From Rhodospirillales bacterium (GTDB taxonomy: Bacteria; Pseudomonadota; Alphaproteobacteria; Rhodospirillales; Thalassospiraceae): a DNA stretch of 64,000 nt. The stretch is taken from contig JAHQVT010000010.1 of the NCBI GenBank assembly GCA_019634165.1, forward strand, positions 186,001-250,000, in the 5' to 3' direction. Both the position numbers and the translations under genes were made by a program. The notes under the pieces are model-generated. The model was not told where the DNA came from. It saw only the letters and a list, made by a program, of their open reading frames with translations, and ran no database searches. The stretch's first letter is position 1. Every line of letters begins with the position of its first letter. This document shows positions 1-8,648 of this stretch, one piece after another.

Positions 1-508
1 AGAACAGCTTCGTTCCGTTGCCATCATCGCATGGACGACTCTTGGCTTTGGCATCCTTTTGTGGGTTGCCGATAAGGTCGGGATGACAATCAACCGTCTT
101 GAACATATGCGCTGGGGCGGTGCTTTGTTCATTGGCTTGGCACAGGTAATTGCCCTGATTCCCGGCACAAGCCGGTCAGGCATTACCATGACAGCTGCAC
201 GCTTAATGGGTTATGAGCGATCAGACGCCGCACAGTTTTCGATGCTGATGTCGATCCCGGTCATTCTTGGTGCGGGTCTTTTAGCCGGTATCGATTTGCA
301 TCAGGCTGGCAATATTGAACTCAATCAAGACATTTTTCTTGCGGTCGGCCTGTCCTTCCTCACCGCTTTGATCGCCATTGCTGTTCTGATGAACTGGCTT
401 AAACAATCAAGCTTCACGCCCTTTGCGATCTACCGCATCCTGCTTGGTGGGGCGCTTTTGGTTTGGATCTATGTTTACGATAGTGCAGCGCTACCGTTCC
501 TGGGCTAA
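1..508 (+). CDS. uppP: Undecaprenyl-diphosphatase, 3' part (gene begins before the window)
   Basis: The reading frame is open from base 2 and ends at 508, so only the C-terminal part of the protein (about 168 residues) is present. UppP (BacA family) is an integral inner-membrane enzyme that dephosphorylates undecaprenyl pyrophosphate to recycle the lipid carrier of peptidoglycan synthesis. The second family signature, LIPGTSRSG, with its Ser and Arg, is visible and is followed by the expected ITMTAARLMG stretch. Four hydrophobic segments follow or surround it and the protein ends shortly after the last one, as in the family. The N-terminal half with the first signature lies outside the window. 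The next gene starts 32 bases downstream on the same strand and may be co-transcribed. Confidence 0.93.
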   Translation, partial: EQLRSVAIIAWTTLGFGILLWVADKVGMTINRLEHMRWGGALFIGLAQVIALIPGTSRSGITMTAARLMGYERSDAAQFSMLMSIPVILGAGLLAGIDLHQAGNIELNQDIFLAVGLSFLTALIAIAVLMNWLKQSSFTPFAIYRILLGGALLVWIYVYDSAALPFLG

Positions 509-540
509 CCAGCACCTCATCGCCAAGACGAGCCCCATAG

Positions 541-1077
541 ATGTATTTGCGCCAACTTGATCCGGTTGCCGACGGTCCGGCATTGCACGTCATTTTTGGC
601 GACCCGCAATCCTGCCTTTGGCTTCCTGAACCAGCATCAATCAACGTTGATGCAACCATCGCCAAACTGAAACTCTGGACGAATGGGTTTGAAGCAACTT
701 CTTGGGTGATAGCACAATCCCCAGATGGCCCGGCACTTGGACGTATCTCTCTTTACAATACCGGTCGAGATAAGGACATTTGGGAAGCAGCCTGCATGGT
801 GTGCCCAGAAGCGCGCGGGCTAAACTATGCCGCGCGCGCATTGGCCGTTGCAATTGAACGCCTATTTGCCACCACGACCGCACGGCGCGTCTTTGCTGAT
901 ATTGACCCGGACAATCAGGCTTCAATGAAAACGTTCGAGAAGCTTGGCTTCACCCAAGAAGGCATTTTGCGCGGCGAATGGGAAACCCATATTGGCATTC
1001 GCGACTCTGTCATTTACGGCCTGTTGCGTACCGATCAACAGCCACATATCCAGGCAAAACCAGTGGTAATCGACTAA
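541..1077 (+). CDS. GNAT-family N-acetyltransferase, RimJ/RimL-like
   Basis: A 178-residue single-domain protein with the GNAT fold pattern of the RimJ/RimL subgroup: a strand with CMVCPEARGLNYA at the acetyl-CoA pyrophosphate loop, then a helix ARALAVAIERLF, then the typical FADIDPDNQASMKTFEKLGF and a GxLRGEW strand. Such enzymes transfer acetyl from acetyl-CoA to protein N-termini or small amines; the substrate cannot be told from sequence. It follows uppP by 32 bases, and its stop codon lies only a few bases from the convergent DUF3572 gene. Confidence 0.85.
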   Translation: MYLRQLDPVADGPALHVIFGDPQSCLWLPEPASINVDATIAKLKLWTNGFEATSWVIAQSPDGPALGRISLYNTGRDKDIWEAACMVCPEARGLNYAARALAVAIERLFATTTARRVFADIDPDNQASMKTFEKLGFTQEGILRGEWETHIGIRDSVIYGLLRTDQQPHIQAKPVVID

Positions 1078-1080
1078 CGA

Positions 1081-1356
1081 TTAGTCTTGCCAGATTGGCC
1101 CACCAGACAGCACGATCTGCGCACGCGCCGGGTCTTCGGGGGCATAGCCAGCATCTTCGACAAATCCCAACAGAAATGGCTCGTGCGATAGCAGAAATTC
1201 AAGTGCACCCGATTGCACTTCATTTGATGCAATTCCAGCCCGTAAATCATCAAGCCCCATGCCCGTCTGAGCGACAAGGCCTTCAAGCAGCTCATCATCA
1301 CCCGCAATATGGGCAATGGCGCGAATGGCAAGCGTTTCCGCAGCTTCTTTGTTCAT
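1081..1356 (-). CDS. DUF3572-family protein
   Basis: A 91-residue acidic soluble protein that I recognise as DUF3572, a small family common in Alphaproteobacteria with no established function. It opens with a helix MNKEAAETLAIRAIAHIAGD, has a middle segment GLVAQTGMGLDDLRAGI and ends GGPIWQD. There is no membrane segment or signal peptide. It lies 20 bases downstream of the 131-residue membrane-protein gene on the same strand, so the two probably form an operon. Confidence 0.8.
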   Translation of the reverse strand: MNKEAAETLAIRAIAHIAGDDELLEGLVAQTGMGLDDLRAGIASNEVQSGALEFLLSHEPFLLGFVEDAGYAPEDPARAQIVLSGGPIWQD

Positions 1357-1376
1357 ATGACATCTCGTCCGAGAAA

Positions 1377-1772
1377 TTATTTAAACCATTTTGCCTTGGC
1401 CATCGCCCGCCAGATCACAAGTCCCGCCACCACAATGACGCCTGCGGCAATCCCGCCAAACCCATTGCCAGCCATCAGAACCAACCCCCAAAATCCAATC
1501 GTTCCAAACCCAATTGCAAGACTAAGGAATGCAGATTTGGTTAGGGTATCCTGATTTTTCTGGGCAGCTTCGGCGCGCTTAAGCTCATCGACAATTTCAT
1601 ACCAAGCGATTTGCTGCCAACGGGAATATTTAAGCCCCTTGCTTGGACCCTTGCGCAAGAATTCATCAAGCTGCTTGACGATATTGGCCGCGCGCTCCTC
1701 TGGCACAACATACTTGCCAAACCGCTCCTTCTTGCGCGGCCCTTCGTCTTTTTCAGCGTCTAAATCGTTCAC
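1377..1772 (-). CDS. Small membrane protein of unknown function
   Basis: A 131-residue protein whose N-terminal approximately 80 residues are charged and soluble, followed by two close hydrophobic segments (about residues 84-103 and 107-123) and a short basic end KAKWFK. I do not recognise a family. The start is a GTG at 1772 with a GGAG Shine-Dalgarno 7 bases upstream. The topology suggests a cytoplasmic N-terminal domain anchored by a C-terminal hairpin. It is followed after 20 bases by the DUF3572 gene. Confidence 0.7.
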   Translation of the reverse strand: MNDLDAEKDEGPRKKERFGKYVVPEERAANIVKQLDEFLRKGPSKGLKYSRWQQIAWYEIVDELKRAEAAQKNQDTLTKSAFLSLAIGFGTIGFWGLVLMAGNGFGGIAAGVIVVAGLVIWRAMAKAKWFK

Positions 1773-2000
1773 CCAACCACTCCGCTCGTTACCCTTATTT
1801 GGGCAGTATTCTTGGTAATAAGCCTTTCTGATTTATATCCGGTAAACTATTGCGCGCTATGCGCACCATCACTGCCAACCGACAATCAGGGCGCGGATAT
1901 ACGATCCACCCGCCCCTATCAAACAGATGGCATTTCAGTAATTCAGTGGTGGTTTGATCTTACGTAATCGCGAAATGCAAAGTGACGATCAGTCTTTTTT

Positions 2001-4766
2001 TCACTCTTGCAGGCTGGCAACATGCCCAAAGCGCCGCATCACGTATTTTTCAATCTCGACCAGAATAAAGACCGACGCTCCCGTCACAATAATTGGGCCC
2101 CACGCTGTGATATCCAATGCGACCGTATGAAACAGAAACTGCATCGGCGGTGAATAGGTGAATAAAAGCTGGAACAGCACCACCAAACCAATTGCGAACA
2201 AAACTGATCGACTGCCACAAATTCCGGCAATATTAAATGATGAGGCTCTTAGAAAACGCGCATTGAGAAGGTAAAATACTTCAAACATCACCAGTGTATT
2301 TACTGCAGCCGTCCGTGCGAGTTCAACTGATGCCCCCTGATCGCGTTGCCATATAAACATGCCAAACGTCCCAACCACCAAAATCACCGAGACGAACAAT
2401 GTCCGCCACACCAAAAAGCGTGACAAAATAGGTTCGTTGCGCAAGCGCGGTGGACGGGTCATCACATCTGGCTCAGAAGGCTCAAACGCAAGTGCTAGGG
2501 CAAGCGTCACCGCAGTAATCATATTCACCCACAAAATCTGTACCGGCGTAATGGGCAACATCGTGCCCAATGCCATCGCCGCTACAATGGTCAAGGCTTC
2601 TCCGCCATTGGTTGGCAGAATGAACATGATCGACTTTTTCAGATTATCGTAAACTGTCCGGCCTTCTTCGACTGCATGCGCGATAGACGCAAAATTATCA
2701 TCCGCCAGCACCATTTCGGCGGCTTCTTTTGCCGCCTCCGTCCCTTTGACCCCCATCGCCACACCGACATCGGCACGTTTCAGGGCAGGCGCATCATTGA
2801 CCCCATCCCCTGTCATCGCCACAACATGACCTGATGCTTGTAATATTTCGACAAGGCGCAATTTGTGCTGTGGACTGGTTCGGGCGAAAACATGTGTGTC
2901 CCGAACACGTTCAGCCAATGCTTGGTCGTCAAGCTGGTCGATATCATGACCCGTCAACGCCTTATCGGCATTGCCCAGTCCAAGCTGGGCGGCAATGGCG
3001 CGGGCAGTGGACGCATGATCACCAGTGATCATTTTCACCGCAATTCCCGCAGACCGACATTGGGCCACAGACGAAATCGCTTCGGCACGCGGCGGATCAG
3101 CAAGGCCGAACAACCCAATCAAAACCAGATTATTCTCAACATCGTCAAACCTTAACTCCCGGTGGCTGTTTGGGGCCGGGCGCGATGCCAACGCGATAAT
3201 ACGTTGCCCACGCGCAGCAATTTCTTCCATCCGCCCTTCCCAATAGGCGCGATCAATCGGCTCGTCATGTTCATAGCTGCGCTGTTGATCACACATCTCA
3301 AGAATGCGTTCAGGCGCCCCTTTAACATGGATAAAACCCTGCCCGTCGTGATCATGATGTAACGTCGCCATGAAACGGTGTTCGGATTCAAATGGAATAA
3401 CATCACTGCGCGGACATCTCATGGCTTCGAAATCCGGGTCCAACCCGGCCTTCATTGCCACCGTAACCAGTGCGCCCTCTGTTGGGTCACCATCTATGAT
3501 CCATTCTTCATCGACCTGACGCAGCCCGGCATCACTACACAGCAAAACCCCGCGTGCCATTTCCGCAAGAAGCGGCCGATGATCAAGCGATACCGGCACA
3601 TCACCAAGCATAAATTCACCAACCGGCACATATCCAACACCGGTAACGGAAAACAGATGGCGACTGGTGGCCATTGACTGAACCGTCATTTCATTACGGG
3701 TGAGCGTGCCGGTCTTATCCGAACAAATCACACTGACGGACCCCAATGCCTCGACCGCGGGGAGACGGCGAATAATCGCCTTCCGCCGCGCCATGCGCTG
3801 CACCCCGATTGCCAGTGTGATCGTCATAATCGCAGGCAAGCCTTCTGGAATGGCCGCAACCACCAACCCGACGGCACCGATAAACATCTCGGCTGCCGAA
3901 TTGCCATGCACCAGAACCCCAAACCCAAAGGTCACAGCCGCAATGACAATAATTGCAAGCATCAACCAGCGACCAAAAACAGCCATTTGTCGCAAAAGCG
4001 GCGTGGTCAGGGTTTGAATTTCCGCCAGCATGGAACTGATCCGGCCAATTTCAGTATGCTCGCCGGTTGCCACCACCACCCCGGTCGCTTGCCCATAGGT
4101 CACCAATGTACCGGAATAGGCCATGGAGGTGCGATCCCCAAGATCGGCGGGTTCTGCGACCTCCATTACATTCTTTTCAACGGCCAGCGATTCTCCCGTC
4201 AGAACGGCTTCCTGAATTTGCAGGGTCTTGATCCGCAATAGCCGCAAATCCGCCGGAACCTTATCCCCGGATTGCAGATACACAATATCTCCTGGCACAA
4301 GGTCCTCGGCCGGAATCTGTATCCTTTTGCCGCCACGCGTCACACTGGCATAAAGCGATAACATCTTTCGGATCGCTTCAAGCGCGCGCTCGGCCTTTCC
4401 TTCCTGAATAAAGCCGATCACAGCATTGATCACCACAACCCCGACAATCACGGCCGTATCAACCCAATGTGCCAATGCCGCTGTGACCAACGCGGCCCCC
4501 AACAGCACATAAATCAGGACATTGTGAAATTGCAGAAAAAACCGGATCAGCGGCCCACGCCTGCGCGGCGGACGCAACACGTTCGGACCAAAGGACGCCA
4601 AGCGTTCAGATACTTCTGCTTCGGCAAGGCCATTCGTCGCCGTAACATTGAGTCGACGAAGAACAGCATCCGTTGGCATGGAATGCCATGCGGCATCTTG
4701 CGTTGGAGATTCTTTGTGATGAAGGCGATTGGAGTCTTGCGAAGAGCCATCCATTGGAAAGTTCAC
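2001..4766 (-). CDS. Cation-transporting P-type ATPase (P2 type, PMA1/PacL-like)
   Basis: A 921-residue P-type ATPase with all catalytic landmarks: the actuator motif TGES near residue 190, PEGLP in M4 (307-311), the phosphorylation site DKTGTLT with Asp350, KGAPERILEM in the nucleotide-binding domain and TGDGVNDAPALKRADVG in the P domain. An N-terminal cation-ATPase domain and a C-terminal six-helix domain are present. It is P2-like by PEGLP, but M6 reads NMITAVTLAL, lacking the Asp of the TDG motif used by Ca2+ pumps, so the transported ion is uncertain (perhaps Na+, K+, Mg2+ or Ca2+). The start may be this GTG or the ATG at 4754; neither has a clear Shine-Dalgarno. It appears to be a single-gene unit. 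Confidence 0.92.
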   Translation of the reverse strand: MNFPMDGSSQDSNRLHHKESPTQDAAWHSMPTDAVLRRLNVTATNGLAEAEVSERLASFGPNVLRPPRRRGPLIRFFLQFHNVLIYVLLGAALVTAALAHWVDTAVIVGVVVINAVIGFIQEGKAERALEAIRKMLSLYASVTRGGKRIQIPAEDLVPGDIVYLQSGDKVPADLRLLRIKTLQIQEAVLTGESLAVEKNVMEVAEPADLGDRTSMAYSGTLVTYGQATGVVVATGEHTEIGRISSMLAEIQTLTTPLLRQMAVFGRWLMLAIIVIAAVTFGFGVLVHGNSAAEMFIGAVGLVVAAIPEGLPAIMTITLAIGVQRMARRKAIIRRLPAVEALGSVSVICSDKTGTLTRNEMTVQSMATSRHLFSVTGVGYVPVGEFMLGDVPVSLDHRPLLAEMARGVLLCSDAGLRQVDEEWIIDGDPTEGALVTVAMKAGLDPDFEAMRCPRSDVIPFESEHRFMATLHHDHDGQGFIHVKGAPERILEMCDQQRSYEHDEPIDRAYWEGRMEEIAARGQRIIALASRPAPNSHRELRFDDVENNLVLIGLFGLADPPRAEAISSVAQCRSAGIAVKMITGDHASTARAIAAQLGLGNADKALTGHDIDQLDDQALAERVRDTHVFARTSPQHKLRLVEILQASGHVVAMTGDGVNDAPALKRADVGVAMGVKGTEAAKEAAEMVLADDNFASIAHAVEEGRTVYDNLKKSIMFILPTNGGEALTIVAAMALGTMLPITPVQILWVNMITAVTLALALAFEPSEPDVMTRPPRLRNEPILSRFLVWRTLFVSVILVVGTFGMFIWQRDQGASVELARTAAVNTLVMFEVFYLLNARFLRASSFNIAGICGSRSVLFAIGLVVLFQLLFTYSPPMQFLFHTVALDITAWGPIIVTGASVFILVEIEKYVMRRFGHVASLQE

Positions 4767-5031
4767 CGTGTTGTGATCTGCAAATCAGCCTTACCCAAAC
4801 AATCTGAGGCTGTGACGCATGCTGTCACAACTATAACTGAAAATGTACTGATTAGGATCAAAACCACAGTAACAATGGTTATTTGAAGCCAATAAATCCT
4901 ATGGCATCAAACCCGCCTTTCCATTCGTTACGAATCACGGTGTATGGCGTTGTTCTGATTGTGCCCCACGTGAATTACATATCACTTTGAAGCACAAATA
5001 CGCGGCGGCCAATCATGGCGCGCAAAGGGAT
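4767..5031. other. Upstream region of the P-type ATPase gene
   Basis: No convincing gene is seen here. The only structure I note is a dyad TGTGAC-N7-GTCACA at 4811-4829, about 45-60 bases before the ATPase start. It resembles a dimeric regulator site but not an exact CRP/FNR box (spacing 9 between TGTGA and TCACA instead of 6). Role unknown. Confidence 0.3.
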
Positions 5032-5088
5032 TTAGGCAACAGCCAATGCGGTAATGGCAATCACACCAAAGACAATAAGGTGAATCAC
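5032..5088 (-). CDS. Possible 18-residue hydrophobic micropeptide
   Basis: A GTG-started frame of 18 codons encoding MIHLIVFGVIAITALAVA, enough for one membrane span. A good Shine-Dalgarno (CAGGAG) stands 6 bases before the GTG, and an in-frame TGA closes the frame just upstream, so this start is forced. It lies between tRNA-Leu and the P-type ATPase gene, on the ATPase strand. Small one-span peptides (for example KdpF, MgtS) accompany some transporters, which makes the position suggestive. A frame this short can occur by chance. Confidence 0.3.
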   Translation of the reverse strand: MIHLIVFGVIAITALAVA

Positions 5089-5245
5089 TGCAAACTCCTG
5101 TCATCAAGGATCAATAACGTTAGACCCAAACGCAACCTAGTCGCGTTTGTTCCCAAGGCTTATACGCCAATATGGGTTATTTGATGGCGCTGATCAGAAC
5201 GCGCATGCAACACATGCGGCACATTTAATCTGACAAAAGAAAGGA

Positions 5246-5333
5246 TGGTGCGGGCGGCCGGACTTGAACCGGCAAAGCCTTTAGGGCCGGCGGATTTTAA
5301 GTCCGCTGCGTTTACCAATTTCGCCACGCCCGC
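5246..5333 (-). tRNA. tRNA-Leu (anticodon UAA), CCA encoded
   Basis: The reverse strand folds as a class II tRNA: acceptor stem GCGGGCG (5333-5327) pairs with CGCCCGC (5256-5250), the D-arm is TGGCGAAATTGG with TAAACGC, the anticodon arm gcgga-ctTAAaa-tccgc gives UAA, a long variable arm follows, and the T-arm carries GGTTCAAGTCC. The discriminator is A at 5249, and CCA is encoded in the genome (5248-5246). It reads UUA codons. Confidence 0.97.
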
Positions 5334-5671
5334 AAAACGTGTGAAAGCCAGCTTTCCAACCGGCAGATCAGGGTTCTAGCGCGACTTTAAGATCGGTGCA
5401 ACATCCTATTGCCAGTTTCCTGCTTCCCCAACCTTTTAGCGGGAATACATCACATTCCCAACTAGGATCGCAGCACGATTGCCTGCCTTTATGCCCTGCG
5501 CATTACAGGAATATCGTCACAACATGCGAACATGTCCGCGACACCCACTTTTTATGGGAGTTTCCGTAATCCTTTTGTCAGGATGTGTATCTTGCTATTG
5601 GCGTTCATCCCCTTGGCGAGTAGGGTGCAAAACACAATAAACATATACGCCAATTCCAGCAGGCCCGCGCC
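5334..5671. other. Spacer between tRNA-Leu and bluB with nothing recognised
   Basis: About 340 bases without a credible coding frame. I looked for a cobalamin riboswitch before bluB (conserved CCCCGCAACTG core) and found none, unlike the leader of mutA further on. The tRNA-Leu and bluB promoters must lie here, but I see no strong -35/-10 pair. Confidence 0.4.
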
Positions 5672-6358
5672 ATGACCGAATCCGATCGCCAAGACGCCAA
5701 CGGCCCCCATGAGGTCGCCGTGACGCCCCCCGTCTTTGACCATGTTTTCCAAAAGCAGTTTATCGATCTTCTTCTTTGGCGGCGCGATGTCCGTCGGTTT
5801 CGCACCGATGCGATCCCCAAGGACGACATCAACGATCTGATCAAAGAAGCCTGCCTTGCTCCATCGGTTGGGAATTGTCAGCCATGGCGTTTTGTAAAGG
5901 TCAATGACCGTGCGCGGCGCAAAGCCATTCGTGACAGTTTTGAACGGGCCAACACCGAAGCCCTCAACGACTATCACGGTGAACGGGCCAAGCTTTACGC
6001 ATCGCTTAAGCTTCAAGGCATGGATCAGGCACCTGTTCAGTTGGCCGTCTTTGCCGATGAAGAAACCGAAGCTGGCATGGGTTTGGGGCGTAAAACCATG
6101 CCAGAAATGCTTGATTATTCTGCGGTAGCCGCGGTGCAATTATTATGGCTGGCTGCAAGGGTAAAGGGTATCGGAGTTGGCTGGGTATCGATTTTGGAAC
6201 CCGATGTGGTGGGCAAAACATTAGAAGTCCCGGATCACTGGCGTTTGATTGCCTATCTTTGCATTGGCTATCCGGAAGAAGACCATGTTGTTCCCGAATT
6301 GGTGCGCGAAGGCTGGCAAGAACGCATTGATCCAAGTGCACTTACCCTTGAACGTTGA
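5672..6358 (+). CDS. bluB: 5,6-dimethylbenzimidazole synthase
   Basis: A 228-residue nitroreductase-fold flavoenzyme. BluB consumes reduced FMN and oxygen to make 5,6-dimethylbenzimidazole, the lower ligand of vitamin B12. Subgroup marks are RRDVRRF near residue 37, the FMN-binding APSVGNCQPWRF, then GMGLGRKTMPEMLDYSAVAA and GWVSILEP, all typical of BluB and not of general nitroreductases. Length fits the family. It ends before a small membrane-protein gene on the same strand. It fits functionally with the B12-dependent methylmalonyl-CoA mutase about 20 kb away. No corrin-ring genes are near. Confidence 0.9.
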   Translation: MTESDRQDANGPHEVAVTPPVFDHVFQKQFIDLLLWRRDVRRFRTDAIPKDDINDLIKEACLAPSVGNCQPWRFVKVNDRARRKAIRDSFERANTEALNDYHGERAKLYASLKLQGMDQAPVQLAVFADEETEAGMGLGRKTMPEMLDYSAVAAVQLLWLAARVKGIGVGWVSILEPDVVGKTLEVPDHWRLIAYLCIGYPEEDHVVPELVREGWQERIDPSALTLER

Positions 6359-6411
6359 TCTGATAAACGTCTTCAAACAAACACACTATGTCAAAGAACA
6401 AGGATATCAGG

Positions 6412-6660
6412 ATGTCTGCGGAAAACGGCCCGACCAACCCCGAACAGCCCGAAAAAAAAGGACTGCCCAACAAGGTCTATTTCAAGATCATGGGCTATTT
6501 GCTTACCGCTGCCTGGGTTGGTTTCATTCTTGCGGCATCAGGGGGCGATTCCAGCCATCCGCTGTTTGATTATATCTTTGTCGTACCGCTGGCCGGCTGG
6601 ATCATTGGCATGATTATCGCGCGAATCATTACCAAGAAAACCGGTGCTGACCGTCCTTAA
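6412..6660 (+). CDS. Small two-span membrane protein of unknown function
   Basis: An 82-residue protein with a polar N-terminus (about 22 residues, Pro/Glu/Lys-rich) and two hydrophobic segments, about residues 25-45 and 53-74, ending in a basic tail. I chose the ATG at 6412, because AAGGA at 6400-6404 is well placed for it; an in-frame ATG at 6388 would add eight residues without a Shine-Dalgarno. It follows bluB by about 50 bases and is closed by a terminator, so it may be the last gene of the bluB transcript. No family recognised. Confidence 0.65.
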   Translation: MSAENGPTNPEQPEKKGLPNKVYFKIMGYLLTAAWVGFILAASGGDSSHPLFDYIFVVPLAGWIIGMIIARIITKKTGADRP

Positions 6661-6680
6661 GACCATAAAACAACAGACTA

Positions 6681-6705
6681 AAGGCGCCGAAATGGCGCCT
6701 TTTTC
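6681..6705 (+). terminator. Rho-independent terminator
   Basis: Stem AAGGCGCC / GGCGCCTT around the loop GAAAT, followed by a T run (6700-6704). It closes the bluB-side transcript 20 bases after the small membrane-protein gene. Confidence 0.85.
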
Positions 6706-6755
6706 GTTTCAAATGCCTTGCCAACTGACCTGCTCATTTTGGACCGTCAATGATC

Positions 6756-7106
6756 CTAATCGTCGGGATTTTGTTCCCGCCTACGCTCATCGCGGTAATG
6801 ATCATCATCGGAAAATCCGCCCAGCGTCATGATACCAATCCCAAGACTGATCCCACCAAATGTGACGAACAGCCCAAAGAACAATAAGAATATAAAGATC
6901 GGCGCATCACGTGATGCCATCGCAAGGCTATAAATCCCGCCAATATCGAAAAACAACACCAGCGCCCCAAATACCAACGCACCAAACCCGCCATACGCCG
7001 TGTGTTCGATCATAAAGCGCACAATCGATCGCGCTTCACGCGACGCTTTGCTATTGCGAACTTCATCTTCTGGATTTGGGTCTTGGTTTGGATCGTTGGC
7101 TGTCAT
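6756..7106 (-). CDS. Membrane protein of unknown function
   Basis: A 116-residue protein with an acidic polar N-terminus (about 25 residues), three hydrophobic stretches (about residues 40-54, 56-65 and 71-96, Gly/Phe-rich) and a charged C-terminal tail DDDHYRDERRREQNPDD. The pattern suggests two or three membrane spans with cytoplasmic ends. It starts at an ATG 92 bases downstream of the CinA/MoCF gene on the same strand. No family recognised. Confidence 0.65.
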   Translation of the reverse strand: MTANDPNQDPNPEDEVRNSKASREARSIVRFMIEHTAYGGFGALVFGALVLFFDIGGIYSLAMASRDAPIFIFLLFFGLFVTFGGISLGIGIMTLGGFSDDDHYRDERRREQNPDD

Positions 7107-7198
7107 GATCTTATCCCATCAAAGCTCAGAACAAACCTATCAGACTGCCCGGCTTGATGTTTTGACCAAACGCAATCGACCTAACCCACCTGTCGTGA

Positions 7199-7972
7199 TC
7201 AGGCGCCGGTTGCCTCGACCGCACCTGTATCCTCGATCACCTCACGACCACCTTCAATGATCGCTAGGCGAACGCGTTCTGATGCCTGATTAACATCATC
7301 TGGGTTTTCTCCGCGGACCACCAATGTAGTGCCAAGTTTACCTTCGCGCAGGAACGGATAAGACCCGATGTCGGTTTGCGGAAAATCAGCCTGAATTTCG
7401 GCCAGCACCTTGGCGATTGCGCCTTCGGGGATATACCCACCGACCGACCGCGACATCATTGGCTTGCCACCGATCAATTGGTGCTTAATACCTTGGAACA
7501 TCACCTGCATGATCATTGGCACACCGGCCAGAACATAGACGTTTTCCATCCGGAAACCCGGCGCCTTGGAAATCGGGTTTTGAACCAATTCCGCCCCGAC
7601 TGGCACATGCGCCATCCGCAGGCGTGCTTCATTCAAATCTTCGGGGTTTTCATAGTGACTTTTCAGCAATGCGTGCGCATCTGCATTCAAGACGTTTTCA
7701 ACCCCAAACGCCTTGGCAACACAGCTTGATGTGATGTCATCATGGGTCGGGCCGATCCCGCCGGTGGTAAAGACATAATCAAACTTCGCCCGGCATTCAT
7801 TGACCGTTTCGATGATGGTCTCTTCGATATCGGGGATAACGCGGGTTTCGGCAAGACGCACACCGATCTTGTTCAATTCTTCTGCCAGATAGGGCAAGTT
7901 CTTGTCATGGGTGCGGCCAGACAGGATTTCATTGCCAATAATAATCAGACAAGCGCGTACCGGATCAGACAT
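7199..7972 (-). CDS. CinA/MoCF-domain molybdopterin-binding-like protein
   Basis: A 257-residue protein with the MoCF (MoaB/MogA-like) domain found at the N-terminus of CinA. The start IIIGNEILSGRTHDKN and the signature FTTGGIGPTHDDIT are typical. The C-terminal NMN amidohydrolase (PncC) domain of full CinA is absent; the approximately 90 remaining residues are the second small domain seen in stand-alone homologues. The molecular activity of this subgroup is not settled; a nucleotide or pterin pyrophosphatase role is an inference from CinA. The ATG at 7972 is preceded by an in-frame GTG at 7975. The Nudix gene lies 65 bases upstream on the same strand, suggesting a joint operon of nucleotide clean-up enzymes. 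Confidence 0.85.
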   Translation of the reverse strand: MSDPVRACLIIIGNEILSGRTHDKNLPYLAEELNKIGVRLAETRVIPDIEETIIETVNECRAKFDYVFTTGGIGPTHDDITSSCVAKAFGVENVLNADAHALLKSHYENPEDLNEARLRMAHVPVGAELVQNPISKAPGFRMENVYVLAGVPMIMQVMFQGIKHQLIGGKPMMSRSVGGYIPEGAIAKVLAEIQADFPQTDIGSYPFLREGKLGTTLVVRGENPDDVNQASERVRLAIIEGGREVIEDTGAVEATGA

Positions 7973-8037
7973 CACATCCCCATAACTTCAATCAAATTTC
8001 CGCGTTTCAAACCATACGTCGCAACAAAGCGCGTGGC

Positions 8038-8499
8038 TCACAGAAAATCACGTAACATGGCAACAAGTGGCACATCAGCCGGCGGCATTGGGTAATCACC
8101 CAACCGCACCGGGCGCACCCATTTAACTTGCTGGCCTTCCATCGGGGTGATTTCACCTTTCCAAACACGGCATAGATAAAGCGGCATCATCAGATGAAAG
8201 TCATCATAGGTGAAAGACGCAAAGGTAAAGGGCGCCAGACAGCTTTCTGTGATATCAATGCCAAGCTCTTCTTTAAGCTCGCGCACCAACGCCATTTCCG
8301 GCGTTTCACCCGCCTCGACCTTGCCGCCGGGAAATTCCCACAGCCCCGCCATGGATTTGCCTTCCGGGCGTTGCGCGATCAAAACGCGATGGTCGGCATC
8401 AACCAGTGCCACCGCACTGACAAATACCGTCTTTTCCGGGGTTTTACCCTGCCGCAGGTCAACTGACATGCAGCCTTTATCTGGTTGTTCTATTGTCAT
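8038..8499 (-). CDS. mutT: MutT-like Nudix hydrolase (8-oxo-dGTP diphosphatase)
   Basis: A 153-residue protein with a full Nudix box, GGKVEAGETPEMALVRELKEELGI, matching GX5EX7REUXEEXGU; the EE pair binds Mg2+. The preceding LIAQRPEGKSMAGLWEFPGG and the C-terminal VKWVRPVRLGDYPMPPAD are typical of MutT, which removes oxidised dGTP from the nucleotide pool. The internal ATG at 8469 (MSVDLRQG) is a possible alternative start; neither has a strong Shine-Dalgarno. It is upstream of the CinA/MoCF gene in the same direction. Confidence 0.85.
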   Translation of the reverse strand: MTIEQPDKGCMSVDLRQGKTPEKTVFVSAVALVDADHRVLIAQRPEGKSMAGLWEFPGGKVEAGETPEMALVRELKEELGIDITESCLAPFTFASFTYDDFHLMMPLYLCRVWKGEITPMEGQQVKWVRPVRLGDYPMPPADVPLVAMLRDFL

Positions 8500-8648
8500 G
8501 GCATTGTTTTATCGCGCGGCCTGCCCTTCGCCAAGTATAGAAAAGGTCGCAGATACGACTTTGATGAAAACAAAAAACTTCAAACCATCCGCCATAGCGT
8601 ATCGTAAAGAACCTATCTGCTTATGGCTCAACCAAACAGGCCGCTTGA

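Noticed and set aside
4811..4829. A CRP/FNR binding site
   Set aside because: The TGTGA/TCACA arms are spaced by 9 instead of 6 bases, so I list it only as a dyad.
5672..6358. A general nitroreductase
   Set aside because: The GMGLGRKTMPEMLDYSAVAA segment and overall length fit BluB specifically.
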